Part shown: positions 38,247 through 46,818 of the stretch, one piece after another
How the letters are laid out: the number at the start of each line of letters is the position of its first letter
How positions within the stretch are numbered: position 1 is the stretch's first letter
Assembly: GCA_016712265.1 (NCBI GenBank)
Contig: JADJRJ010000029.1
Coordinates: 124,001-188,000 of the forward strand
Direction: 5' to 3'
DNA length: 64,000 nt
Source: Gemmatimonadota bacterium
GTDB taxonomy: Bacteria > Gemmatimonadota > Gemmatimonadetes > Gemmatimonadales > Gemmatimonadaceae
Translations under genes and position numbers: made by a program
The notes under the pieces: model-generated
What the model was told of the DNA's origin: nothing
What the model saw: the letters and a program-made list of their open reading frames with translations, nothing else
The model's database searches: none

Positions 38247-39545
38247 ATGGCCACGCTGCTGACGCCTGCTCTGGCTCCTCCCGCGATCGGGGCGTCGGGC
38301 GACGTAACGGCGCTGGCACATGCACGGCCGCTCTCCATGGCGCACGACCCGCTTCCGCCACCGGACCGCCCGCAGGCGACGACCGCCGTGCTGGACGTGA
38401 CGAAGTGGTTCGGAGAAACGAGCGGCGGGGTAAAGACCTACCTGGTCGAGAAGGCGCGGTGGGCGTCGCGGCAGGAAACGGTGCGCCACGCGCTGGTGAT
38501 TCCCGGGGCCTTTGATGCGTTGTCCGAGGGCCGCGGCACGCGTGTGTATCGGTTGCAGGGCCCGCGCGTGCCGAACCAGGCGTACCGATTCCTGCTCGCT
38601 CCCCGCGCCCTGCGTCGCATCATCGCGCATGAACAGCCGACGGTGATCGAAGTAGGCAGTCCCGTGTTTGTGCCCTGGGTGACGTCCTTCGCCACCCGAG
38701 GGCTCGGCATCCCGCTCGTCCAGTTCTACCACACCAGCATTGCCGGCGCGTGGCGCAGCCTAGGCCTGGCCCGGGCGCCAGGGCGGTTGGGACGGGGCCT
38801 GCTGGCGCGGTGGGTGCGTTCACTGGATCGCCTGGTCGCCCGGACGATCGTCGCCTCGGACTTCGCCGCGCGGGAGTTGGCAGAGGCCGGTGTGTCCCGC
38901 GTCACGCGCGTCCCGTTAGGTGTGGACCTCGATCACTTCTATCCGGCGCGACGGGCGACGCGGGAGCGGACCTTGCGACGACTGGGGCTCCCGCTGGATC
39001 GCCCCATCGTCATGAGCGTGGGCCGACTGGCGCCGGAGAAGCGCCTGGAGTGTCTGGTCGACGCGTGGCCAAATGTCGAGCGCGCGACCGGGGCGCACCT
39101 GGTGATCGTGGGCTCCGGCCCGCTCGAGGCGGCGCTCCGCGCCCGATGCTCCGCCGTCCGGGTCACGTGGCTGCCCTATCAGCATGATCGCGTGACGCTG
39201 GCCAACCTGATCGCGGCGGCCGACGCGTTTGTGGCCCCTGGGGATGTCGAGACCTTCGGGCTGGCCGCGCTGGAGGCGTTGGCCTCCGGAGTGCCCGTCG
39301 TGTCCTCCGCGGAAGGGGCGGTCGCCGAATTGGTCGAGGCCTCTCGCGCCGGGGCGACCTTCTCCTCCGGCAGCGCCGTTGGCTGCGCTCATGCCGTCCG
39401 AGACGTGTTGGCAGCCGATTTCGCGAGTCTGTCGTTGCGCGCCCGATCGTACGCGGAGCGGGAGCACGACTGGGCGACCGTTTTTTCGAGGCTGCTGGCG
39501 GTGTATCAGGAGGTGGCCAGTGAAGCTGCTCGTTTCCATTCATGA
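38247..39545 (+). CDS. GT4-family glycosyltransferase
   Basis: About 432 residues. After a 45-residue Ala/Pro-rich lead, the GT-B fold starts with VLDVTKWFGETSGGVKTYLVEKA. The C-terminal domain has SVGRLAPEKRLECLV, IVGSGPLE and DVETFGLAALEALASG. It belongs to the same family as its neighbours but is clearly divergent. ATG 38247 follows PAP2 by 2 bp; an in-frame ATG at 38337 would drop the odd N-terminal lead. Sugar and acceptor are unknown; a glycolipid role is inferred from context. Confidence 0.82.
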   Translation: MATLLTPALAPPAIGASGDVTALAHARPLSMAHDPLPPPDRPQATTAVLDVTKWFGETSGGVKTYLVEKARWASRQETVRHALVIPGAFDALSEGRGTRVYRLQGPRVPNQAYRFLLAPRALRRIIAHEQPTVIEVGSPVFVPWVTSFATRGLGIPLVQFYHTSIAGAWRSLGLARAPGRLGRGLLARWVRSLDRLVARTIVASDFAARELAEAGVSRVTRVPLGVDLDHFYPARRATRERTLRRLGLPLDRPIVMSVGRLAPEKRLECLVDAWPNVERATGAHLVIVGSGPLEAALRARCSAVRVTWLPYQHDRVTLANLIAAADAFVAPGDVETFGLAALEALASGVPVVSSAEGAVAELVEASRAGATFSSGSAVGCAHAVRDVLAADFASLSLRARSYAEREHDWATVFSRLLAVYQEVASEAARFHS

Positions 39546-40257
39546 TGTGGCCCCGCCCAACCTCGCCGAGGTGGCTGAACTTTGGGCCCTGTGCTCGTCC
39601 GTCGGCGTACAGCCCGCGTTGCTCGTCGTGCCGAATTGGCACGGCGCCCATCCGCTGGGCGAGCACGCGGAAACCGTGCGGTGGGTGCGCGCCCGCCAAC
39701 GCGACGGAGCCACGGTTCTCCTGCACGGACAACGGCACGATGAGGTCGGGCTCCGGCGTTCGGTTGTCGACCACCTGGCGGCCGTGGGGCGGACCGCGCG
39801 TGAGGGTGAGTTCTTGACGTTAGGCACCGCCGCGGCTCGCCAGCGGATCTCCTCCGGGGTCACGGCGCTCCGCCGGCTCGGGCTCGATCCCGTGGGATTC
39901 GTACCCCCGGCCTGGTTGGCGCGTCCCGCGCACCGACGCGCCGTGAGGGAATCGGGGCTGGCCCTGACCGAGGACACCGGCGCGATCTGGTTGGTGCGTC
40001 GCGGCGTTCGCCTGTCCTCTCTCGTGATCCGATGGAGTGGCCGCGCGGCCTGGCGTGCTCGAATGTCGGATTGGCTGGCGGACCGACGCGCCAGCAGTCG
40101 GGTGCCACTCCTCCGCGTCGCGCTGCACCCGTCCGACCTGCACTCACCAGTGACGGCCGCTTCATTGCGTCGCGTCCTCCCTGCGCTCGTGCGCGCCAGG
40201 ACGTTGCTGACCTACGACACCCTCGCCAGTGAGGACGACCTCGGATGCGCAGCATGA
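39520..40257 (+). CDS. DUF2334-type polysaccharide deacetylase-like protein
   Basis: About 245 residues. The NodB-like fold is suggested by SIHDVAPPN at the start, LLHGQRHDE with metal-binding histidines, and GFVPPAWL. GTG 39520 has a near-perfect Shine-Dalgarno (AGGAGGTG at 39509-39516) and overlaps the previous gene by 26 bp. DUF2334 proteins are often found with lipid- or cell-wall-glycan glycosyltransferases. The substrate is unknown; a sugar deacetylation during glycolipid synthesis would fit. Confidence 0.8.
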   Translation: MKLLVSIHDVAPPNLAEVAELWALCSSVGVQPALLVVPNWHGAHPLGEHAETVRWVRARQRDGATVLLHGQRHDEVGLRRSVVDHLAAVGRTAREGEFLTLGTAAARQRISSGVTALRRLGLDPVGFVPPAWLARPAHRRAVRESGLALTEDTGAIWLVRRGVRLSSLVIRWSGRAAWRARMSDWLADRRASSRVPLLRVALHPSDLHSPVTAASLRRVLPALVRARTLLTYDTLASEDDLGCAA

Positions 40258-41435
40258 CCAGGGATCTCGGCGGCCTCCGGCTCGCCATAGCCAGCGACAC
40301 GTGGGCGCCGCAACTCAACGGCGTTACCCGAACCCTCGGGCGGCTGGTGACGGAGGCGCGCCGACGCGGTGCCGACGTGCGGGTCTTCACGGCCCACGAT
40401 CCCAACACGCGGGATGCCGAACCCGAGGTGACGGGTTTTCCGAGCCGTCCCTTCTGGGCATACCCGCAGCTACGCATGTCCTGGCCCGGGGCGTCTCGCC
40501 TGACGACGTTGTGGGAGGGATGGCGGCCGGACCTCGTCCATGCGGCGACACCGTTTGGCGTTGGGCTTGCCGCCCGCGCGGCGGCGCGCAACCTGGACAT
40601 CCCCTTTGTGACCTCGTACCACACGAGCCTGAGTCAGTACGCAGCATTCTATCGCCTCGGCTTCCTGACGCGGCCCGGGTGGGCCTTCCTGCGATGGTTC
40701 CACAACTCCGGACTGCGCACCTGGTGTCCCACGGCGGCTATCGCCCGCGAGCTGAGCGCAGGCGGCTTCGACCGTACGGCCGTGTGGAGCCGCGGGGTCG
40801 ACGCTGCCACCTTTTCACCGGTCTGGAGGTCGCCGGCCTTCCGCCGAGACCTTGGGGTCCGCGATGGCGACCTCCTGGTCGCCTATGTTGGTCGGATCGC
40901 GCGTGAGAAGGGGATCGACTCACTCATGCAGGGGATGCGCCAGGCCATCCGGACCCACGACGTGTCCCTTCGCTTGATGATGGTCGGCGACGGTCCCTAC
41001 GAGGCCGAAGCACGCGCCGCCGCACCGCCGGGGACGATTTTCACCGGCACGCTCTCCGGTCACGAACTCTCCACGGCCTTTGCCAGCGCCGATGTCTTCG
41101 TGTTTCCGTCGGTCACGGACACCTTTGGGAATGTTGTCCTTGAGGCCATGGCGAGTGGGGTGCCCGTCGTCGGTGCGGACTGCCCGGTGACTAGAGAACT
41201 GGTGGGGAAGGGAGCCGGACCCCTGTTCGATGACCCCACTACCCTCGCGGCCGCCCTGATTCGCTTGGCCCGGTCATCATCTGAGCGGTCGGCAATGGCG
41301 GCCCGCGCCCGCCAGCAAGCGGAGGCGCGCACGTGGGACGCCGTATTTGACGGGTTGTTTACCGAGTACCTTGAGATCTCAGGACGCGGGGCGCCGCGCA
41401 ACTCCTTTGATGTCAACGAGTTCAAGGCCGCTTGA
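40245..41435 (+). CDS. GT4-family glycosyltransferase, MgtA-like
   Basis: About 396 residues. It opens LRLAIASDTWAPQLNGVTRT, the NGV motif, and has SYHTSLSQYAAFYRLG, then YVGRIAREKGIDSL, VGDGPYEAEA and SVTDTFGNVVLEAMASG. It is closely related to the glycosyltransferase at 35421 in motif content. ATG 40245 or ATG 40254 (which overlaps the previous stop as ATGA) may be used. It is the last gene of the phosphodiesterase-PAP2-GT-deacetylase-GT operon. Confidence 0.87.
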   Translation: MRSMTRDLGGLRLAIASDTWAPQLNGVTRTLGRLVTEARRRGADVRVFTAHDPNTRDAEPEVTGFPSRPFWAYPQLRMSWPGASRLTTLWEGWRPDLVHAATPFGVGLAARAAARNLDIPFVTSYHTSLSQYAAFYRLGFLTRPGWAFLRWFHNSGLRTWCPTAAIARELSAGGFDRTAVWSRGVDAATFSPVWRSPAFRRDLGVRDGDLLVAYVGRIAREKGIDSLMQGMRQAIRTHDVSLRLMMVGDGPYEAEARAAAPPGTIFTGTLSGHELSTAFASADVFVFPSVTDTFGNVVLEAMASGVPVVGADCPVTRELVGKGAGPLFDDPTTLAAALIRLARSSSERSAMAARARQQAEARTWDAVFDGLFTEYLEISGRGAPRNSFDVNEFKAA

Positions 41436-41483
41436 TTCGCTGGTCGTGGCGGATTCGTGACAGGGGCGGCATCTTCAACCTGT

Positions 41484-41501
41484 TACACTAGTTACACACC
41501 C
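41484..41501 (+). promoter_or_regulatory. GTTACAC direct repeat before ppk
   Basis: GTTACAC occurs twice, 9 bp apart, about 35-50 bp upstream of ppk. The same heptamer or its complement recurs near pit and pstS. It may be an operator, but its 9-bp period does not match the 11-bp PHO-box spacing. Confidence 0.4.
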
Positions 41502-41532
41502 GTCGCGTCAGGCCAGCCCCTCTCGCCCTCGC

Positions 41533-43761
41533 ATGTCCGATTCCGCAGTCCTTCCAGCGAGCCACTTGATCAACCGTGAGCTCAGCTGGCTCGAATTCAA
41601 TGCGCGGGTCCTGCACGAGGCCCTGGATGATCGGACGCCGCTCCTGGAGCGGCTCAAGTTCCTCGCGATCTTCACCACGAACCTGGATGAGTTCTACCAG
41701 GTGCGTGTCGCCGGGTTGCGCCGGCAGGTGGCCGCTGGGGTCACCCATCCGCCGCCGGACGGGATGAGTCCGACGCACCAACTCGACGCGATCGACCGCA
41801 AGGTCCGGGAGTTGGTGCAACGCCAGGTGGAGTGCCTGCACCGCGTCCTGCTCCCGGCACTCGCGGTTCACGGCGTGCGACTGGTCTCGATGGAGGAGTT
41901 GAGCGTTGAGGAGCGTACGGAGCTGGATCGGTTCTTCGCGCGCGAGGTCTTTCCCGTCCTGACGCCGCTGGCGGTCGACCCCAGCCACCCGTTCCCGTAC
42001 ATCTCGAACCTGTCGCTCTCGCTGGCCGTGCTCGTCCGCGATCCCGAGAGCGGGGAAGAGCGTTTCGCCCGCGTCAAGGTGCCGCGGAGCCTGTCCCGCT
42101 GGGTCCCGTTAGGCAACACGCATCGGTTTGTGCCTCTCGAGGAGCTGATCGGGGCGCACCTCGGCTCGCTGTTCCCGGGCATGACCGTGGAGCACTGGCA
42201 CGGCTTCAAGATCACGCGGTACTCGGACCTGGACGTGCCGGCCGCGGACGAGCCGGAGGACTTGCTGGCCTCGATCGAGGAGCAGGTGTTCCAACGTCGA
42301 TTTGGTGAGGTTGTGCGATTGGAGGTGGAGGCGGGGATGCCCGAGCATGTCCGTCGTCTGTTGCTGGAGGAGCTGCGGGAAGGCGCACCGTCGGACGTCC
42401 TGCCATTGGCTGAGCGCGATGTGCACGACGTGGGCTCCCTGGTGGAACTCGCGGACCTGATGGGACTGGCGACGGTCGACATCCCGGCGTTGCGGGACAC
42501 GCCGTATGCGCCGCTGGTGCCCCACGAGTTGCGCGATGTCGAGCGGCCGATTTTCGACGCGATTCGCGAACGGGACATCCTCGTGCACCATCCGTTCGAG
42601 TCGTTCGCGATGAGTGTGGAGCGCTTCTTTGAAAGCGCCGCAACCGACGATGCCGTGCTCGCCCTCAAGACCACGCTGTATCGGACGTCGGGCGACACGG
42701 CCATTGTGCAAGCGCTGACGGAGGCGGCCCAGCGCGGCAAGCAAGTGGCGGTCCTCGTTGAGCTGCAAGCGCGCGGCGACGAAGCGAACAACATCACGTG
42801 GGCACGCACGCTCGAGGACCACGGGGTGCACGTGGCCTACGGGCTCCCCGGGCTCAAGACGCACGCGAAGATTGCCCTGGTGGTGCGACGCGACCCGGAC
42901 GGGATTCGTCGGTACGTGCACATTGGCACGGGGAATTACAACTCGAAGACGGCCCGGGTGTATACAGACCTGGGGCTCTTCACGGTGAATGAAGCGATTG
43001 CCTCGGATATCTCCGACGTGTTCAACCTCCTCACCGGTTTCTCACGCCAGCGGGAATATCGCAAGCTGTTGGTCGCACCGACGACCATGAAGGCCCGGTT
43101 CATGGGCCTCATCGCGCGTGAGGCGGCGCATGCGCGCGCGGGTCGGCCTGCGCGCATCGTGGCCAAGTTGAACGCCATTGTCGACCCCGACGTGATCGCC
43201 GCGCTGTATGGCGCCTCGCAGGCCGGCGTGACCATCGACCTGATCGTGCGCGGGATTTGCTGCCTGCGGCCGGGACTCGCCGGCGTCAGTGACCGCATCC
43301 GCGTGCGCAGTATCATTGGTCGCTTTCTGGAGCACTCGCGCATCTTCTCGTTTGCCAATGGCGGTGCGGAGGAGTTCTACATCGGGTCGGCGGACTGGAT
43401 GCCCCGCAACCTCGAGCGACGCGTCGAGGTGATCACCCCGGTCGATGACCGGCCCTTGCAGGCGCGGTTGCGGTCACTCCTCGATACCTGCCTCGACGAC
43501 AATCGGCAGGCGTGGACGCTGCATGCGGATGGAACGTACCTGCAGGTCGCCTCGCCGACGCCGGACGAGGAGCTGGCGACCCACTATCGGTTGCTGCGCG
43601 ACCCGTGGGGCCTCGATCGCATGATCAGCCGCTATGCCACGGCGGAGATGCGTGCCCTGTCGCTCGAGGAGTACGACGCCATGACGAGCAACGGCCGCAT
43701 GCGGGAAGAGGCACCGTTGCCCGCGAAGCGCGTCCGACGAAAGAAGGTCCGGGAGGGGTAG
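41533..43761 (+). CDS. ppk: Polyphosphate kinase PPK1
   Basis: 742 residues, slightly longer than typical. It makes polyphosphate from ATP and can run in reverse. The start matches the family (LINRELSWLEFNARVLHEA). The autophosphorylated histidine is likely His444 in LKTHAKIAL, with the second catalytic-region His601 in LEHSRIFSF. It converges with ppx with only 27 bp between them. The octamer CGTTAGGC at 42107 supplies a TTA-GGC Leu-Gly. Confidence 0.97.
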   Translation: MSDSAVLPASHLINRELSWLEFNARVLHEALDDRTPLLERLKFLAIFTTNLDEFYQVRVAGLRRQVAAGVTHPPPDGMSPTHQLDAIDRKVRELVQRQVECLHRVLLPALAVHGVRLVSMEELSVEERTELDRFFAREVFPVLTPLAVDPSHPFPYISNLSLSLAVLVRDPESGEERFARVKVPRSLSRWVPLGNTHRFVPLEELIGAHLGSLFPGMTVEHWHGFKITRYSDLDVPAADEPEDLLASIEEQVFQRRFGEVVRLEVEAGMPEHVRRLLLEELREGAPSDVLPLAERDVHDVGSLVELADLMGLATVDIPALRDTPYAPLVPHELRDVERPIFDAIRERDILVHHPFESFAMSVERFFESAATDDAVLALKTTLYRTSGDTAIVQALTEAAQRGKQVAVLVELQARGDEANNITWARTLEDHGVHVAYGLPGLKTHAKIALVVRRDPDGIRRYVHIGTGNYNSKTARVYTDLGLFTVNEAIASDISDVFNLLTGFSRQREYRKLLVAPTTMKARFMGLIAREAAHARAGRPARIVAKLNAIVDPDVIAALYGASQAGVTIDLIVRGICCLRPGLAGVSDRIRVRSIIGRFLEHSRIFSFANGGAEEFYIGSADWMPRNLERRVEVITPVDDRPLQARLRSLLDTCLDDNRQAWTLHADGTYLQVASPTPDEELATHYRLLRDPWGLDRMISRYATAEMRALSLEEYDAMTSNGRMREEAPLPAKRVRRKKVREG

Positions 43762-43788
43762 GCGCAGGCCGCGCTACCGGAACGTCGA

Positions 43789-45447
43789 TCAGGCGTGGCC
43801 GACGACGACCACCGGAACACCCGTCACCGTCTCGAGCAGCTTGCGTTTGCGTTCGGCGCCCCACAGCTCCAGCCGTACCACCTTGGCTCGTGGGTCGGCG
43901 ACCGGGGTGAGTCGGAGCGCGCGCTCCGTCCAACGCACCTTGACGCTCGCAATGGCGCCGACGTGTCCGCGGTCGAGGCCATCGGCGACGCGCAGGATCC
44001 CGCTCAGGATCTCCACCCGGCGCTGGTTCTCGGCGCTGAGTCCCCCAAAGGCGGAGTGCTTGGGCTTGGGTTCCGTGCCGCGGTGGTAGCGGGCGACGGC
44101 CGCCACCAGCATTTGCTCCTCCGGTGACATGCCGAGCAGGTCCGCATGGAGGATCAGGTGGTAGGAATGCTTGTGATGCTGATCGTAGTTGATGTGATAG
44201 CCGATATCGTGCAGGAGGGCCGCGTCGGACAACACATCGCGATCGGCCGAACTGCAGCCGAGGCGAGGGCCGATCGCATCGAAGAGCTGGAGCGCGAGGC
44301 GCTGGACGTGCTCGGCGTGGGGTTGCTCGAAATGGCAGCGCTCCGCAAGCGTGCGCACCGAGCGCGCCCGCGCCGCCCCGGGGTCAGCGGGAACCGATTG
44401 TACCTGCGCCCCCTCCAGCAGGATCCCCTCGCGAATGCCGTAGCCGGAGACCACCAGGTGCCGAGCTTCGATCCGTGCCATCACCTCGGCGGCGACGACG
44501 AGGCCCGCGAGGATGATGTCGGCCCGGCCGGTGTTGAGTCCCCGGATCTGCGCGCGCTCGGCGGGGGAGGCCGTTTGCAGCAGGTCCACCAGGTGCTCGA
44601 CTTCCTCGCGCGGCAACTTCGTCCCGTGCACCTTGCCGGCGGCGGTGGACGCACCGCGTCGGTAGAGGTACATCCCGGCGAGGTTCGTGAACGTTCCGCC
44701 AGAACCGATCAGCATGGCCCGTCGCCAGTCCTTGAGGGGCAGGGCCCTGCGGATGTCCTCGCGAACAAACTTGCGCAGGGCGCGGACGTCCTTGCGTGTG
44801 GGGCGTGGGCCGAGGAACTGCTCGGTCATCCGGATCGCCCCGAAGGGGAACGAGGCCAGTCGATCGATGAGGCCGCCGGCGCTCGTGGCGAGCTCCAGGG
44901 AGCCCCCGCCGATGTCCATCACGACGGCGCGGGAGCGCGCGAGGTCGAAGTGGGCCTGCGCACTGCGGAAGGCGAGGCGGGCCTCATCGTCGCCCTGAAG
45001 CACGCGGATGCGCAACCCGGTTTCGCGACGCACCAGGTCCACAAACCCCTTGCCGTTGGCGGCGTCGCGGACGGCGCTCGTGGCGACGGTATCGATGCGT
45101 GAGACGCCGTACTGTCGCGCCAACGTGCTCATGCGCGACAGCGATTCCAGGGCGTCGAGGATCGCCTCCTCGCCCATGATGCCGTTCATGTCCACCCCCG
45201 CCCCCAGGCGCGGGGCCGCCTTCATTTCGTCGACGATCCGGATACGCCCATCGGGGGTGACGTCGGCGATGAGCTGCCGGATCGAGTTGGAGCCAATGTC
45301 GATCGCGGCAAGGCGTACCGCGCCGTCAGGCGGGAGGGCTGCCGGCCTCAGCGTCCTTCGCGTCGAACTCGAAGCGGTGCTTGATGGACTTGCCTTCCGC
45401 GAGGAAGACCGCGTCTTCGCCGATGTTGGTCGCAAGGTCTGCCACAC
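43789..45447 (-). CDS. ppx: Exopolyphosphatase/GppA phosphatase with HD domain
   Basis: Conserved homology starts at codon 45318 (RLAAIDIGSNSIRQL), giving a protein of about 509 residues that releases phosphate from polyphosphate or acts on pppGpp. The ASKHA motifs IDIGSNSIR and VMDIGGGSLEL are present, with GSGGTFTNLA and a C-terminal HD domain (HDIGYHINYDQHHKHSYH). The codon aligned with the usual start is GTA, so no canonical start sits there. The open frame runs to GTG 45447 or TTG 45435, overlapping phoU by over 100 bp in another frame. Last gene of the pst operon. Confidence 0.87.
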   Translation of the reverse strand: MWQTLRPTSAKTRSSSRKASPSSTASSSTRRTLRPAALPPDGAVRLAAIDIGSNSIRQLIADVTPDGRIRIVDEMKAAPRLGAGVDMNGIMGEEAILDALESLSRMSTLARQYGVSRIDTVATSAVRDAANGKGFVDLVRRETGLRIRVLQGDDEARLAFRSAQAHFDLARSRAVVMDIGGGSLELATSAGGLIDRLASFPFGAIRMTEQFLGPRPTRKDVRALRKFVREDIRRALPLKDWRRAMLIGSGGTFTNLAGMYLYRRGASTAAGKVHGTKLPREEVEHLVDLLQTASPAERAQIRGLNTGRADIILAGLVVAAEVMARIEARHLVVSGYGIREGILLEGAQVQSVPADPGAARARSVRTLAERCHFEQPHAEHVQRLALQLFDAIGPRLGCSSADRDVLSDAALLHDIGYHINYDQHHKHSYHLILHADLLGMSPEEQMLVAAVARYHRGTEPKPKHSAFGGLSAENQRRVEILSGILRVADGLDRGHVGAIASVKVRWTERALRLTPVADPRAKVVRLELWGAERKRKLLETVTGVPVVVVGHA

Positions 45448-46042
45448 GCTCCAGGTTACGGCTGACGAGCAGGAGCTCGAGCGACGGGTTGATCGTCCGC
45501 GCGTCCGCCATCATGTGAGTCAAGAGAATGCGGAACATCGAGTCGTGCAAGGCGTCGACCTGATCGTCTGCCTTGCAGACCGCCCGGCCGAGCTGGCCGT
45601 CGGCGCGAATGAAGGCGTCCAGGGAGTCGGCGAGCATCCGACGGGCGCGTCGCGCCATGTCCTCGATTTCGGGGTCGGGGACCGCGGTCGCGCGCAGGGC
45701 GATCAGTCGCAGGGCACTCTGGGCGATGTTGACCGCGTGGTCCCCCACGCGCTCGAGGTCGCTGGAGACCTTGATCGCCCCAATCAGGAAGCGGAGGTCG
45801 CGCGCCATGGGCTGCTGCAGCGCGAGGAGTTCGATCGCGAGGGTTTCCACCTCCACCTCGAGGAGGTCAATCTCCCGGTCGCGTTGGATGACCTGGTCGG
45901 CCACGTCCTTGTCTCGCGAGAGCAAGGCGTCGACGGCCAGCTCCACGAGCTCCTCTGCCCGCGCCGACATGTCGAGCAGGCGCTGCTTCAGGGTGGAGAG
46001 CTGGTCGTGGAAGTGCCGGAAGCCGGCGTCAGAAGGACTCAT
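45326..46042 (-). CDS. phoU: Phosphate signalling protein PhoU
   Basis: 238 residues of helical sequence starting MSPSDAGFRHFHDQLSTLKQ, with the two PhoU repeats seen as EVEVETLAIELLALQQPMARDLRF and VDALHDSMFRILLTHM. PhoU links Pst transport to PhoR signalling, keeping the PHO regulon off when phosphate is high. ATG overlaps the pstB stop as ATGA (46039-46042). The ppx coding region overlaps its end. Confidence 0.93.
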   Translation of the reverse strand: MSPSDAGFRHFHDQLSTLKQRLLDMSARAEELVELAVDALLSRDKDVADQVIQRDREIDLLEVEVETLAIELLALQQPMARDLRFLIGAIKVSSDLERVGDHAVNIAQSALRLIALRATAVPDPEIEDMARRARRMLADSLDAFIRADGQLGRAVCKADDQVDALHDSMFRILLTHMMADARTINPSLELLLVSRNLERVADLATNIGEDAVFLAEGKSIKHRFEFDAKDAEAGSPPA

Positions 46043-46818
46043 CCAAATCTCCCGGTGATATAGGCCTCGGTGCGCTCCTCGCGCGGGCTCGTGAACATCT
46101 CTTGCGTCTGCCCCACTTCGATGAGCCGTCCAAGGTAAAAGAACGCCGTTCGATCGCTCACGCGCGCCGCCTGCTGCAGGTTGTGGGTGACCATCACGAT
46201 GGTCAGTTCCGCCTTGAGTTCATAGAGCAGTTCCTCGATCCGTTGGGTCGCAATCGGATCGAGGGCGGAGCAAGGTTCGTCCAGCAGGAGTACCTCGGGC
46301 TGGTTGGCCAGTGCGCGCGCGATGCACAGGCGCTGTTGCTGGCCGCCGGAGAGCCCCAGGGCGGACTGGCGGAGTCGGTCCTTCACTTCGTCCCACAAGG
46401 CGGCCCGCCGCAGCGCGGACTCGACGATCTGGTCGAGTTCTGGCCGATCGCGGACGCCGTTGATGCGGGGCCCGTACGCCACGTTCTCGTAGATGGAGCG
46501 CGGAAAGGGGTTCCACCGCTGGAAGACCATCCCGACGCGCTGTCGCAGCTGCACGACATCCATGCGGGTGTCGTGAATCGGCGAGTCGTCGAGGGTGATC
46601 GTCCCCGTGTGCCGCGTGCCGGGGATCATGTCGTTCATGCGATTGATCGATCGCAAGAACGTCGACTTGCCGCACCCCGAAGGGCCGATGAACGCGGTCA
46701 CGGCGCGGGGCGGCAACTCCAGCGTGACCTCATGGAGCGCCTGCTTTTCACTGTACCAGAAGGAGAACGCGCTGGCCGCGACGCTCCCGGTCGAACTCGT
46801 CGGGCCGAGTGCGGTCAT
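46039..46818 (-). CDS. pstB: Phosphate ABC transporter ATPase PstB, copy 1
   Basis: 259 residues. The PstB pattern is clear: Walker A GPSGCGKST, LRSINRMNDMIPG, VGMVFQRWNPFPRSIYENV, signature LSGGQQQRLCIARALA and Walker B LLLDEPCSALDP, ending EAYITGRFG. It energises PstSCA phosphate uptake. It is the second of two adjacent PstB paralogues; the start overlaps the stop of the other as ATGA. Confidence 0.95.
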   Translation of the reverse strand: MTALGPTSSTGSVAASAFSFWYSEKQALHEVTLELPPRAVTAFIGPSGCGKSTFLRSINRMNDMIPGTRHTGTITLDDSPIHDTRMDVVQLRQRVGMVFQRWNPFPRSIYENVAYGPRINGVRDRPELDQIVESALRRAALWDEVKDRLRQSALGLSGGQQQRLCIARALANQPEVLLLDEPCSALDPIATQRIEELLYELKAELTIVMVTHNLQQAARVSDRTAFFYLGRLIEVGQTQEMFTSPREERTEAYITGRFG

